Shown: piece by piece, positions 1 through 14,000 of the stretch
Numbering within the stretch: the stretch's first letter is position 1
How the letters are laid out: the number at the start of each line of letters is the position of its first letter
Source of the DNA: Albula goreensis
Taxonomy: Eukaryota; Chordata; Actinopteri; Albuliformes; Albulidae
Assembly: GCA_022829145.1 (NCBI GenBank)
Contig: CM040745.1
Span: forward strand, 25,450,906 to 25,514,905
Length of the DNA stretch: 64,000 nucleotides
Reading direction: 5' to 3'
Notes under the pieces: model-generated
The model's input: the letters and a program-made list of their open reading frames with translations, nothing else
What the model was told of the DNA's origin: nothing
Database searches by the model: none
Program-made: the position numbers and the translations under genes

Positions 1-510
1 AATACGTCTGCCCTGAGCCTTTATGACTTCCCTTAATGCTGGCCACCTGGCTTCAGTTTACCAAGGCTCTCCACAGCCAAAGACAAGAAGGCAGTTCTAT
101 GCTACAGCACACAGCATTCCTACAGCCAGCAGTTCTATGTCAGTGGTGCACTAAAAAAGCAGGATATATGTTATTTGTTTAGGGTTATAGATCATTTTAA
201 GAACAGGGTGTGTGTAGGGCATCCCAACACTGGATTTTTGCCATCTTATCATACTGTTTGGCAATATCTTTCGATAAGCCACATGGTTTTTCAATTTCAT
301 ATAATGCTTGCTATTTGTTTTTCATGGTGACACACCTGTAACCTTTGTTACATGGTTATCAAATAAGCTGCATCCTGAGTAAAATTAGGAGTCTACCTTT
401 ACATTTAAACATTCATCACTTACTAGTAAGATGCCATCAAGGCAAAGTAATATGTGTAAAACATTTTCATGATAAAAACGCTGTTATTATGAAGACAGTC
501 ATATTCAACT

Positions 511-577
511 TAAAAAACAAAAAAAAAAAAAAAAAAAAAAAACAAACAAGAAAACAAACAAAAAAAAAAAAAACAAA
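511..577. repeat. A-rich low-complexity tract
   Basis: Two long A runs interrupted by AAAC and AAAG units. It may be the tail of an old retroposed copy (in plus orientation), but no body could be recognised upstream. It creates a spurious lysine-rich open frame. Confidence 0.8.
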
Positions 578-1079
578 CTATCAACTCTGTAGGTTTAGAT
601 TCCAATCAAGAGATGGATTTATTGAGTAGTTATTGATTCAGACCAGGTGCCAAAGAAACTGTTTTTGTGATGCAACATAGGTAAGATGGGATATGTGGCC
701 AAATTTTCAACTTTTACCTGAATGGGTCATCAACAAAAATGAACTTAAATGAATTATTCAAGACATGTCATGCCACACACAAACCCTCTACCACTGCTTT
801 TTGGTATGGTGATCTGCCATAAAGATGTCTTTGCCATGTATAAGAATCACATTTTAACTTGTTGGTTTATTGAATTGACTAGTCATCTCAATTCAATAAG
901 TTCTGATAGGGTTTAAATTGATGAAACAAGGAAACATTTTGAGTTTAAAAAAAGTCAAGGCATTGGAACAAAATGATGCTGTGAGACTGGTATTGGGCCT
1001 GTATTGTGCTCCAGTGTGAAGTGTCATGAAAAAAAAAAAAACAAGCAGCTAAATATTGCGAAGCGAGCTCTATAGGGAC

Positions 1080-1480
1080 TGTGTGTGCCCACAGTCCAAG
1101 GAACACTGTGATCTGTGGGTAAGGATGGAGGGGGTGGAGTTAATTTTAGACCATTAAAAATCTCATCATCATCTCGTCTCCCCATGGAGGCATGAGCAGG
1201 CCAAGGAGATTCTGCATCTGACTGTGGTAATTAGACTGCTGAGTCACAGAGCGGCACCGCTGTGTCCATCCAGGGGCCTCCCACACAACGACTGGGTCAA
1301 TAAATGAGCCCCATCAGCTCAGAATGCCTGACCTGACATGGCTTTCTGCCATCAATGCCACACCACCCCATGACTGCCGAACCCTTCTCTTGAGTTCTGA
1401 CTGACTTCTCAGAACTCGACCTATAGGAGTTTGGTGTCTGACCCCGGCTCTCAGTTACTCTCACCTTGCCAGAGCTCTTC
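1080..1480. promoter_or_regulatory. Candidate intronic regulatory element with homeobox and MARE-type sites
   Basis: This block is less AT-rich than its surroundings and shows few simple repeats. It contains a homeodomain core TAATTA at 1228-1233 and, 3 bp further, TGCTGAGTCA at 1237-1246, which matches the left part of a MARE (MAF/NRL type, with an embedded AP-1-like core). There is no coding evidence. Its role as an enhancer is inferred from composition and motif content only. Confidence 0.25.
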
Positions 1481-2037
1481 ACAGCTGTCTTTGTAAATGC
1501 TCTGTATATATTTGTGTTCAGTTTCAAAACTACATTATGGTTTCAGAAAGGCAGATTGTAACCGTGTACATCTCAAATTTGCACAGATGCTTTATCCCAC
1601 AAAAATTTCCAGACTGTTCTCATTTGTGGTCCCATCTGTTCTGCAGCCTTCCCTACTCCGAAAGGGCTGGGAACTCATGCAGCATACACATGTGGGAGCA
1701 GCCAACAGCAAGATCTGAAATGCTCTTCTTTCCTGTTCACACTGCCACCATTTTTGAATGTGCATCCATGTGAAAAGCATGTAGAACACATAGACAGTCT
1801 GTACAATGAAGTGTGCCCACTTTACACTATCCGTTTTGAATCAGTAAGAGAATACATAACATGAACAGTACAATTTTCAGTACTAAATTAACTCTGAGTT
1901 CCAAGAGGGAATAACATGTCCAGTACCAGAGGAAAATGTACTCTTTCGGAATTGATTTAACACTTAATTTAACTGTGTGTATGCACTAATCCCTGCCTAA
2001 CCTGACAGCAGGTTACAGGAAAAAGGGGGATACTCAC

Positions 2038-5000
2038 TCGCACAGCAGTACTCCGTTTTCCAGCGCAGATCGGAAATTGCTGCTCCCAAACCTCTTTTTG
2101 GTCACCTCCTAGATGAGGGAGGAGACAATGATCAGAGGATGAGTGAAAGACAGGGAGGATGTGTGCGGTCCCTCGGACCCACCCACCCCTCCAGTGGAAG
2201 TCTGAGCAGAGTGCTGCAGCAGTGCTGACACACAGCCGGCTGTGGGAGCCTCTGGCTAAGCCTCTGGTTTGGGCTTGCTCTGTTCCCGGTCCTGTGAGGC
2301 GCCGCTAGAGCCGGCCCGCCCTGACCGCGGCAGTGCAGGGGCGTCTGGAGGAATGTGGCAGTGCTGCTGTGCGCCAGCCTCATGCCTCCCCGCTGATCTC
2401 AAAGCCACGGCCGGGGGGCACTGCCAGAGAGACAGGCCATTGTTGCAGCCCCAGAAGAAACACAGGGAGTCATTTGTGTGGTGTTTACAGCCTGCGGTTG
2501 CTCATCAGTTGCGAGAAAAACTAATAACATGAGAAGTGTTCACAGACTTTGCACCATCATGATTTTTTACATACTCACATGAACAAACAGTGAGATCATT
2601 TTGAAAATGGCATGAATATTTCCCATGGTCTGCTAAACCGAAACAATGACATAAAGAGATCGGTCAACTAACATCCACACAGACAGACTTGTCTTCATGT
2701 CAACTGTCAAACTCACTTAATTTCTATTATATTAACTACCTGGAAGATACTTTCTGCTATTCAACCAATTCAATTCATTTGGTATTCAATTCAGAATATT
2801 ACTGTTCATGAATACAAGGTGAAAAACACAACTCTGCCAACCAGATGTGACATTCCCCTTAAATAGCTTGCAGAGATGTTCACAGGATATTAAAGCTCAA
2901 GACAGCAGTTTTACCATGAAGCTATACTCCAGGAGTGTTGGACATAATAAATTTGATACACCAGACAACAACTATTATTAGGGCTTAGCCTTCTCATGTA
3001 AAATGGGGAGACTTTAAATTCAAACCATTGGGATATTGGACCACTCTTCAAGCAGCAAAGTAACAGTTAGGAATAGAAAATGTGGGTTGAAGGCTTCCTT
3101 TAGCTTAAAACATAAAAAAACTCCAGAGTAAAAAAAAGAGGAAAAAAAAGACTCACATAGTATTCATTTCTACTACTGCATAGAAGTCCAGGTCTAGTGT
3201 TGCTGCATACTGACCTTGGTTACAAAGGTTTCTGAGGAGCAGCCCAATCATAAATATGACTTCTATGAAGTGAAGTGCATACAAGTTAAGACTGTTCCAC
3301 AGAGGTATACATTCTGCTATTGTTGTTTTGTGGTATTTAGCAACCACCTTAGTATGTCTATCCTTGTCAGTGTGCTTCCACTTGCAACCACTTTTCCACT
3401 TCCCAGATGCAGTTTTTTCATGTTTGGCATATGCCATAGTTTTTTTGTCAGCGTTCCCCATGACACAAATAATTTTGCAGGTTCTCTGACTGGCACAACT
3501 GCAATTCAAATACCAACTATTTGGCCCTTTTCATCTGCTCTCACACATAACTAGAAATTCAAATATTCAAATTCTGATTTTAAAATGTATTTAACAATAG
3601 AAACATATTATACTGGATGCAATCAACGCTTTTACTTAACGTTGGCTCACAATTGAATTGAAGTGTTCATTTTTATCGTCAACACAGTTTGGCAAATTTA
3701 GCAAACATGAATCTTTTATGGTATAGAATAAGCACAGCACTCTTATTCTGTCTTAAGTGAAGGATAAATGCTGATTGAATCCCTGTGATTGTTAATTAGT
3801 ATTAATAATAATAATAATAATGATGTGTACTTTTTCATTTCAATTTAGTCATTTTAAAATGTGTGCGTTCGATGCCTTCATTACATTATTTCTACCCCAT
3901 GCACTGTGGTGCATTCAATCCCATGCTTGTTTATGCAAATAGAAGAGTAACCTATTAGTAACGGCAATAATACGATTTGGGTGAGAGAAAAATAATCAAC
4001 AGAAATAAATCAACCATATGCAAACGGCATACTTGAGCACAATGGTATGTTGAGAACGTTTCTCATGGTTTCTCTGATAGGGATTCACATGAAGTCATAA
4101 AACCAGTATCTCCGCACTATGACATGTCACTGTGGTGTGGTGTTATAGTACTGTAAATCAATAAACCCGTACCATAAATCACTCATTACATACATTGTGG
4201 GACTCTATGTGCCCCCGGCTCCTCTGCTGCACGTGGAGAAGATTCCATGGTCACGTCAACATCTCCTTTACTCCAGATCCACACACAAAAAAATGTAAAG
4301 CCTGACAGGTCCAGCATCTCAAATCACACACATTGATCACATTTCATAGATTTAATGATTTGACTTTCAATGTCATCTTTCACAGAAATCAATCAACTAA
4401 CTGATTTATGAAAGCTGACTGCAATAGATATATTTAGCGCAGAACAGCTCCCAGCTATTCAGTTGGGTTAAAGCCACATTTTGAATTGTTACATCTCTCA
4501 GTAACTTTACTTTGTTGTATAAAATATAATGTAGTATATGCTTCATAAGGAATTCTGGGACAAAAGGTCTCTTAAAATAATGATTTAAACACAATTTCAA
4601 ATCAGATGAGAACACAGTTAACATTATTTTAAGCACGGCAAGGATCACGGAGACCTGGACAAACTTCTAATCTTTAAAGTGGGATAATACTTCAACAGTA
4701 CAAGGTTCTTTCAAAGAAAAACAAACAGAACACAAAGAAGTGATTGATTTATTGAATTTTTGCGGGTTTGCAACACCATTTTCAAGGTGGCCTGCCTCCA
4801 AAGTACTTAAACGTTTCACATTAGATGAAGCAAACATGAAGTCCACTATTTTCACTGACAGGCTAAATGTAAAAGTGGGACGGTTATCAGTTGTCTCCAT
4901 TTCCATCCATCACAGACATAGCTGCCGAAGTGAGGTAAATCCCACTTTTGCACAATAGTTTGCTACTGAAAAATAAAGTTTTCAGGGGCAGTTGGCTGAA

Positions 5001-8000
5001 GACATTTGATGGTTTGAGCAAGCCAGTTCCATTGCTATTTGCTGCCATCTGTCAAAGACAGGTAGGTCTTGATCTACACTTATTAGGTAGAAGTTACCAG
5101 CTCATGTCCCACATCTCCCCGTTTCACTTCACTGACTACCTATTACAGCTCACATCAGGTTTAAAGCCATGACAGTAGCCTAGTGGGAACTGAATGTAAC
5201 AGCTCCACCAATCAAACCAACGATCAATCAGTCCCAACAACCTAAAATCTCTCAGTTCTGAAACCTAAGATGGCCAGTATGGTCATACATCCCCATGATG
5301 CCTGGCATTACACTGTTTTCCAACATTTTAAGTCTTATTATAGATTATAAACACCCCCTGAAGGACCATAATTGTGGCTAAGCAGTGATGTGCCACCAGC
5401 TCAATCAAGGTGTTTTATAGCAGCAAAATATGGTGACAAAAAAGCCACCTCAAACTGCTGTAACTGGTAGATCAAATACAAGCCAGTACATTTGATAAAT
5501 CCTGTTCCTTTTTTGACCAATTTACTAAATATTTGGCTGTAAAATTTACAAAATTAAATTTTTTTCCCAGGAAATGGACCAAACACATCCAGCCACAGAC
5601 CTATCAAAGATCTCTGTTAGTGTAGAGTGTCTTGCAGCCTATTCTGTTTTTACAGCTTTTCTAGACCAACATTTTTTAGTAATGAATGTCTGATAGAGCT
5701 CAGTCTCACAGAAGATGTCACTACAAGGCCTTTTCAAATTGCGAAATCCATGCCGTGATAATATTTCCTAATTAAAATGCTTCAATGACTCCTAAAGTCA
5801 TGGTTTGTTCCCAGGAGACCCTCCACACCCTGGAGATGGCAGAGAATGGGAAACAGGTTGAACTGGCTGTGTAGAGACCAGGGAGACACGGCTGACTGAT
5901 CAGTTGGGGCTTGTTCTCTTCATTGTTTGCCTTCCTTTAAAGTAAGCTTCAAAGAACATGTTTCATCTGTTGCACACTACTGGAATAAAAATAAATCTTT
6001 TTTTAAGCTTGTTTTTTTTTCAGTCCAGTTTAAGTAAAAACAAGAATTTGTTACAATGTAAATTGAACAACAGAGTATATGCAGAAGTAAATAAATAGAC
6101 AAGGACTTTTAATAAGTGTTGATTATTTCCAAAATGACCAATAATAACCTGCCCTAAGGCATGAAGTTATTCAAAAATAAATAGCCTACACAGCAAGTTT
6201 GAAATCTGATCCCATACAACTTGATTCCTTTGTATTGAAATGACTGCTTCCTATCATAGCTGATGGCTAATCTTTGACCACATACACATTTCATCTAGCA
6301 CTGACATTAGTGTTGTCAGTCAACTGAGAAGATCCATTTAAACCATTTAATATGCTTTTTAAGGGTTGTATCAATGTGCAGCCACTTCCTAGTTTCTCAA
6401 AAAAACAAACACACACAAACACAGGGAGCGAGCAAGACAGGGAGATAGAGGCAAATACACTGAACTGATTTTTCCCCAGAATAGTTTCATTGCTCACACC
6501 CATATTACTGTCAATACTGAGAGGTAATGTTTACTTTCAACAGACATGTGAAATCCTGACCCCTGCTGTCATATTTGAAAATCTGTCATTTTCCTCCATC
6601 ATTTTCAGCCAACAAAATGAATTTCTCTTCTGTTTACATGGGATATGCATAAATGGAATATGCTCCGTTGATAATTCTATTTTATATTGAAAAAAACAAC
6701 AGCAAATGGAACCCTAATTAAAATAATAGCTAAGATAACTTCAGGAACTTGAGTAAAAGCATACCTCTGCCATTCATGTCCATTGTCATAAGTAAGCATT
6801 TTAACAATCTTTTCAGGTGCAATGAAAAAACGATGAAAAGTTATTCTGATTTGTCTGTATATTTCTGAGATATCCTGTTCAAAAACATAAAAAGAGACAA
6901 ACATACTCAGAATGTCACATACACACAAACACACACATACAGAGGTGTTCATATAACCTTTAGCCCACCTGGTGGTGGCAGAGGTAATGAAATCTAATCC
7001 CCGCCCACTTTTTACCTGTTCCAAGGTAAGCAAGTGAATAAATAAAGTAATTAATAAACAAATGTTTCCTTTCCCAGACACATATCTTACAATGAATCTC
7101 CCAACCCAAAAAAAACTTAATTGATTGTATTTATTGCCCAGGAATGTGATCTCATTAGTGGCCAGCAGTGTGGAGTTTCACTGTTCACAGCACTTGGGAA
7201 CATGTCGTATTAGATTTGCTATAATCCTGGGTAATGAATGTGCTTTATTTAAAACATGGAGACTGTGGCTTCCAGTGGTAAGTCAGACCAACTGGGCTGT
7301 GCTACATGCTGATATAAATCTGGCCAATTACACTGATAACAGTACCAGTCTGGCAACATTAGGAGTTTCTGAAGCTCATGTTAAATAGTTACAGCTCCTC
7401 ACAAAATCTGAGGAGTTAACTTGCACACTTTTGTATTAGAATTAACTATGAATGACAGGGAAGTCATGCATGAATGACGATATGGGTAGTATTATCTAAT
7501 TTACTGTGCGTCCCAGTCAAGATGGAATATTGAAAAAGAGCAGAGAATAGTGTGTGCATTGATCACATCAGGAAAGACTCTCATCTTAAGGGATGTATGC
7601 TGGTTTTCCTTTTACCACAGTTGCAATCCCTATACCTTTAATGTCCTAAGGGGTAAATTAAGAGTAAAATGTCCCATATTCAGATCCCAGGACTTTTAAT
7701 CTCTCACTTTTTAAATTATAATCTGACTGATGGATCAGTGAGGTCCTAAATGTTTAAAGTGTTTAAACCACATCTAGAACACAATCATTTAAGGTTAAGT
7801 AGAAGACAAGGCAAGAGACAAACCAAATTTCTCTTGTATTAATTACTTTAAGGAAAAAAATGAACAAAAGTAGGACACAAGTAACAAAAACCAGCATGTC
7901 ACAGGAGTCCCCCAGGACCGAGATTGAGAACTACTGCACTGCAGTATAATGCGTTTGCTGGAAAGCTCACAATATTTTATGATGCACACAAATATGTATA

Positions 8001-11000
8001 CTACATATTTCTATCACAATGTAGCTTGGTTTTCCATCCTGTATTAAGCTTAAAGTTGTAAACAAATGTGGGAGACTCTTCTTCAGAGGAGTGCACAAGG
8101 TGAAAACAGACTAACTTTTATTTCAGCATTATATGGGCCTGTATTAGTTTTGTCCCCCCCTGCCATCCCAACTGTCTTATTCAGACTAACACAACAATAT
8201 GCATAGAACCTGCATGACTTGGGCCTAACCTTTGTGAAGTGTAAGCCACTACTTACTTGCAAAAGAATGTTGAGTTGATAACAGAGTGTCTGATTTCATG
8301 GAGTAATACCTGCTTTTCATGTCACTAAATTACAGCCAGCAAAATAACATTTTCATGTAAAACACCATAAATGACTAAATTGAATGAGGCTCAAGAAAAT
8401 GCTCTATGTTCACAATTTTGTCAATCTACTTTAGGGAAGTAAAATGAAAAAGTAATCCTTTGGTCTTCAGAACAGACCAAAATACTCCAAATCTCTTTGC
8501 CTGAGGCATCAGTCTGGGCAGGTTACAGGTTAGTACAATGCAGATAGGATCCAGGTCACCGTTGTGAGTTACTCTCTGCAGTCTTTTGTCTGTTAGGACA
8601 TGCAGAATTGAGCCCATCACTAATTGCACCTCAGTTTTTTGAGAGCATTTATTGGATCCATATGGAGGTGCAGAAAAACATTCCATATTACAAAAAAAAA
8701 GAAAAGAACAGAAAGCACTACTTGACAGGCTTTCCACAAATAGCCAAGAATAAAAAAAATAAGACACAAATGACTGCATATTTATTCTGGAAATGTGGTT
8801 ATGGTTTGGTAAGCATTATTATAGTGCACCATATTTTCCATAAAGCCACAGAGGACCATTTTGTCCATTCGGATTCAACACTACAGTTGACATAAGAATA
8901 AAGCACACATGGGTCATCTGAGCCCTTGTCTTCAACCAGATGTAATGCTGAGTTACTGTACATTTCAATGAGAGAGGTATACGGCCAAGCATAAATAACA
9001 GGATAAGTCTGCTTACAATTACCTACTGTGAGGTCTACAGCAAAGACTGTCAAACTACCAAATGCTTCATAGGTTTCCTGAGGAAACTGACACCCAGAAT
9101 AAAACAGGAAGTAACTTTGGCTAAACAGCAGACGATGCTGTACACAAAGACTTGCAGTAAGCAGACTTAAGATCTTCTTCGAAAAAGTTTAGTATTATGT
9201 ACATTCAGACACATTACTGGTGTCCTCACTCTACCATTCAGTGTCAACTCAAGTCTGCTGTGGTACAAAATAAAGGTAATACATTTATGAAAGACAGGCA
9301 CCAATGGATGATGCCTGGATAATACAAAATGTGTAATCGATTCCATATTAATAATGTTTCAAGCATTCACTATAATTACTACTGACTATTAGCAGTAAAA
9401 TAATATTGCAAACAAATAAGTAGTTTGTTGTTTCTAGCAAAGAATTTCAAATGTGGTCACAATCTACTGTATGTGGAATTCTAATTTCTAGCTTATACTC
9501 AAACACAATGGATTCGATTAAGGGGAATAATAACCCACTGGCTGACTGGTTAAGAATAGCAGCCAAGGATTATACTAAACAATCAACCGACCATAACCAA
9601 AACATAAATTATGCAAAGAGCAATATACGATAAACCGCAATAGATATAATTCCAGTGGGGATTTTATTCAATTGTGTTTCCTGTAATACTGAAAGTACAA
9701 AAAAGTACAGTAAAATTCATCATACAGAACTAACAAATGAGAAAATGAAAAAAAAATTATATTATTTGGCATTTTATTTCATGACAAAACATCCATTCTG
9801 AAGTTAACATGAACTTTGATTTTAAAAAAAATCTTTACTTACCCTTGCATTTATATTGCATTTGTGTTTTTAGAGTATGCTGCTGTAATTTTGCATTTGT
9901 TCTTCTACCTATATCTTTTACCAACAGGTGACACAAACTGAACCACCCTGACACAATACTGCAAACCACAAATACAGCACCAAGTACAATAGCCATACCC
10001 AGTAAAATCAGGCAACACATGTTTCAGTGACCTTTGACCAGCTCATTAAGCAGCATGCTCCCTAATGCTTAGAGAAAGGCAACAATTGTTTATAATGGTA
10101 TTCTAACTATTCTAGATTAAGCTTTTCAAAAATTGTACATGGGGTGTGGGAGGAGTAACAACCCTCATGTTAGCACTTGCATTCCCAGACCCTTACATTC
10201 ACAATGTAAGGGTGAAAGCTGTATTACAGCACACCAAAGAGCAGCTTTAAAAAGTAGTCTTACAGGCTTGTTTTAAGGATAATCAAAACAGCATCTTCAC
10301 TGTCAGCAGTGAAGGCCCTAGAGGGCTATAGTAAGCAAGATTGTGTTCCACATGCCATAGTGCACACTGATTGTACCTTTTCAGCCATGGCTTCAATTGC
10401 CTAGAAACCCTTTTTGTACTCTGTGCAATTTAAATAGCCATCAACAAAACCAACAGGCTACTTCAAAGACCATACAGTGGTTCTCCTGTTAATGATCAAC
10501 AGTCTTTCACCTGTCAAACAAGCAGCAGCACTAAACAGTGAGGATACAAGTAGAACTACCACTTCTAACACAAAATAAATCATTAACATTCCTTTTCACA
10601 GTCTGAATTTCAGTGTCCAGCATTAGCAATGATTTGGCAAAAAAAAGTTAGCCACATGGCAGGCTGCCAGCGGTTCACAGCAAAGGGAGGATTTATGAAA
10701 ATCAAACAATTAAAAGGGTTCATTCCTCAAGCTGCTGTTGTGGTAATCGGGCACCTCTGCTATGCAAGTACACTGGTGGGCCCGCTCGCTGGTGAGGGCC
10801 TTCTTTAAGAGGCTGTCAGGCTCAACCCGGGGGGCAGCAGGAATCGCTAGGCCTGCTGCAATGGAATCTGGCGCAGGAATGTCTCCATGTGACTCATTCC
10901 AGAGTGTTTCCTCTGTTTAAATGACCACCCCCCAACCCAACACCCTCCACCCCTCGCTGCCACCTCTGTTAAGTGTGCCCTCCAGCCTGACAGCGTGTTA

Positions 11001-14000
11001 ATCATTCGGTAGTGGGGCCAATGGTGCTCCGCCTCCAATCGCAGGGGTGCAATCAGCACAGGCTCACTCCTGCGATGCCCCTGCCAAGATCCGCGGGGCC
11101 ACTACAATGACCCAGTGTCCCAGCGCAAGAGGCCGCCGTCACACTGAAAGCATTCACATTCACCCCTCATCAAATAAGAACAATATTTGTTTAGTTACAG
11201 CCAGTGTTGAGGCTCTGCAATGCCCCACAGGGAGGAGAATTCACAGGGGCGAGGAAAATCCTCATCATCTGCCCCTTTAAGTGGGGGGAAAAAAATTCAC
11301 GGCAGTCCGGGGGGGAGTTTGATGGAATGAGCTGGCTCAAAAGCTGCTGCGCTGTAAATCGTATCGCTTTAAACAAATACATTGTTCACTTCTGCACCTG
11401 GCCAAAAGAAATGGATGAAATCCAAAACAGCACCCAAAAAAGTCTATTCAAAAAGAGCAGCCCCTACATTTCATTTGTTTAGCTCTGTACAACATCATAT
11501 AGGGTATTTTGTAAACTACATTTGTCCACATTGCGAAGTGAATGAATGCAGAATCTTTTTCTACTTTGGTTTAAATAAAATAAATATATTTAGGAAAAAT
11601 GATGAGCAAAAACAATCAGACCAAACCAATGACATTGTAGGAGAACATCCAGACAGACTTCAAAGCCAATGTACAAACACACATGTGTGATGTTACTGTC
11701 TATTCTTTAGGCAGCACTGTTGATGGGGTGGTTGAGGGTTCAGTGACAACTTTGGATGGCACAGCACAGTGTAATCAGTTTTGAGGTCAGACCGTGTTTT
11801 TTCACCTAGACTGATCCACAGTTCTTGACACTTGATATCCAGCTGTAGAAACGGGAACCACAATTTGCAAGGGAAACATTGAACAAGCAGATACATTTGC
11901 TGCATAGGAAAATCCACATAGCTTGTGGTGGTACACCATCAACTGCACTGAATCTCAAAACGCCAACCAGTAAATTAACAAAAATTACATAAAACACTGC
12001 AGTGTGGTAGGCTATACTGTTCATTATGAATGTTATAGGGCTGATTTTAGAGGTATATTTCTCCTCAGTAACAGGGGTCGGGACGACAACTGTAACACGC
12101 CATAAGATTATTCTGTTAGAATTCTTGAAAGGTTTTAAATATTCACACAGTCATAATAACATCAGAAGGAAAGACATGGCAGCTGGTCCCTTTCTTGTGT
12201 GGCTGTGTCCAGGTCTGAGAAGTGACTCAACACACAGGAAATTTTGCATACTGTATTTGTGTAAAGTTAAGACCAACCACTCAAATTTGTTTGTTCCTAA
12301 TTCATTTTATCACAGACTGAACTGTCTGCCCATGCATGCGCTCTCTCAGATGCCTTTGAAAGTGCGCCCATATGCTAATTGAGCCCTTACTGATAAGGGA
12401 CCACAGTAAACTCTAATCTAGTCTAATCCAGTACCCACTGCTGCCAGTTTCACAGTCGGGAAGTTCCTTTCCAAAACTTTCATAGAGAAAGCAGGTTTGG
12501 AGTGGAAGAGGGGATAGATGCATATGTTGTCACGGCACATTATGCTGAACTGTGTTCTCCAATATACTAAAGAGTCACTGAGTGTAACAGGCATTAGGGA
12601 CATTTGATGTCATTCCAGAGTTTTTCTAATGCTCACATCTGGTGAATATGAAAGCCATGATGTATAGTTAACATCCATATCATGCTCTTCAAACCAATGC
12701 TTAAGTACTTGTACTGTGTAGATGGTGCACTACCATTTTGAAATACACCCCTCTCTACAGGAATAAAAATTTTACATGAGGAGGAGATAGTCTCATAGTA
12801 CATTAAGAGACAATTAACATCAACTTTGCCTTCTAATTGTATGATTAAATCCAAACTATGTCAATAAGGCCCCACACCATCACAGCACCTCTACACCCCT
12901 GCACAATGATATTTTATGCACAAAGGAAACCAGTCTCATTTTCCTAGTAAGTTAATGGTTTTGACTTGAATGAAATATGATGCAAACTTAATAAAGAATT
13001 TGAGTTGCCCATGTCTACTTTAAAATGTAGAACATCTTTGTTACATGGAAGTGTTTGAAAAGTTGTAACCACTTTTATGACCATTAATTTCCATATTGTG
13101 GCATAATAAAAATTATCATTACATACATGAGTACAGGGAAATGGTTTGAATAACCTGTGTTAGATGATACTACATGGTACCTTACTACTTTATTTTAAAA
13201 CACCCAACTTATCTTTAAAATGACATCAACATTTCCAGTTCAAGAGAAATCAAGTGCTCTCGTCATGTGCATTTCACACTGCAGCCTATAGCATTCAGGA
13301 TGTATCACAATGAACAAAAACTCCCCCTGTTGGAACATATAATCCACACAAAACAGGTTCATGTAGCAATGCAGGTCTTCCAGTCAATTAGGTTTCTCAT
13401 ACATTTTATAATGGAGGATGATACAAGGGAGTAACAAAATACAGAGTTCTTTTCATTCCACTGATGTATAAGAAAACAAAGCTACATTTTTTTTCTATTC
13501 TCTCCCTGTGCAATGAAAACACTTAGAGCATGATTACACACAAGCCTTTAAATCAGCTATTGCCATTTAGAATACCATAGTCATGACAGTCATGCCATTC
13601 CATAGTCATGACTGAATTATCCACTTTGAGCTTTATTCTTTCAACTGTTACTTTGGGTCATGGATTTCTGAAAGTAGGCAGCAGGTCTTGACATGACTTG
13701 TGAACAGGGAGCGAGTCAAATATATATCTTGAAGAACACAACTCAAGAAAATGACAAAATTTGGCCAATTCTGTTCTACTGTCCAAAAGGTCCCCTCCTC
13801 CTCTTCACTCACAGGTGTCATCTAACCCCCAGGTAAATACTTGGACATACGGGATTCAAGTCTAAACATGTGACTCTAACAATCTGTGACATCTAACTAA
13901 ACACATGATATTGAAAAAGAGATGATTTTGAAGAGAGAGGAAATTCCATGTTCAAAATCATGTTCATTGTTACCAAAGTTCGCCAGCATCACAGTGGGAC

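Larger units (their letters stand above)
1..2037 (-). other. lmo7: LMO7 intron 2 (part), no further CH exon found
   Basis: I searched this stretch on the minus strand for the next CH-domain exon, which should encode the conserved KINRLPTPIAGLDN-type segment, and found none; that exon must lie left of the window. The stretch holds an A-rich low-complexity block at 511-577 and a more GC-rich, possibly regulatory block at about 1080-1480. Short open frames here show no family resemblance. Confidence 0.6.

Noticed and set aside
3153-3554. Overlapping open frames on both strands (118 and 112 codons)
   Set aside because: No family resemblance, no splice context matching LMO7, and simultaneous openness on both strands suggests chance.
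7885-7945. CCCCAGGACCGAGATTGAGAA-like string resembling a fish repeat tail
   Set aside because: A short isolated match from memory with no body or target duplication; insufficient to annotate.
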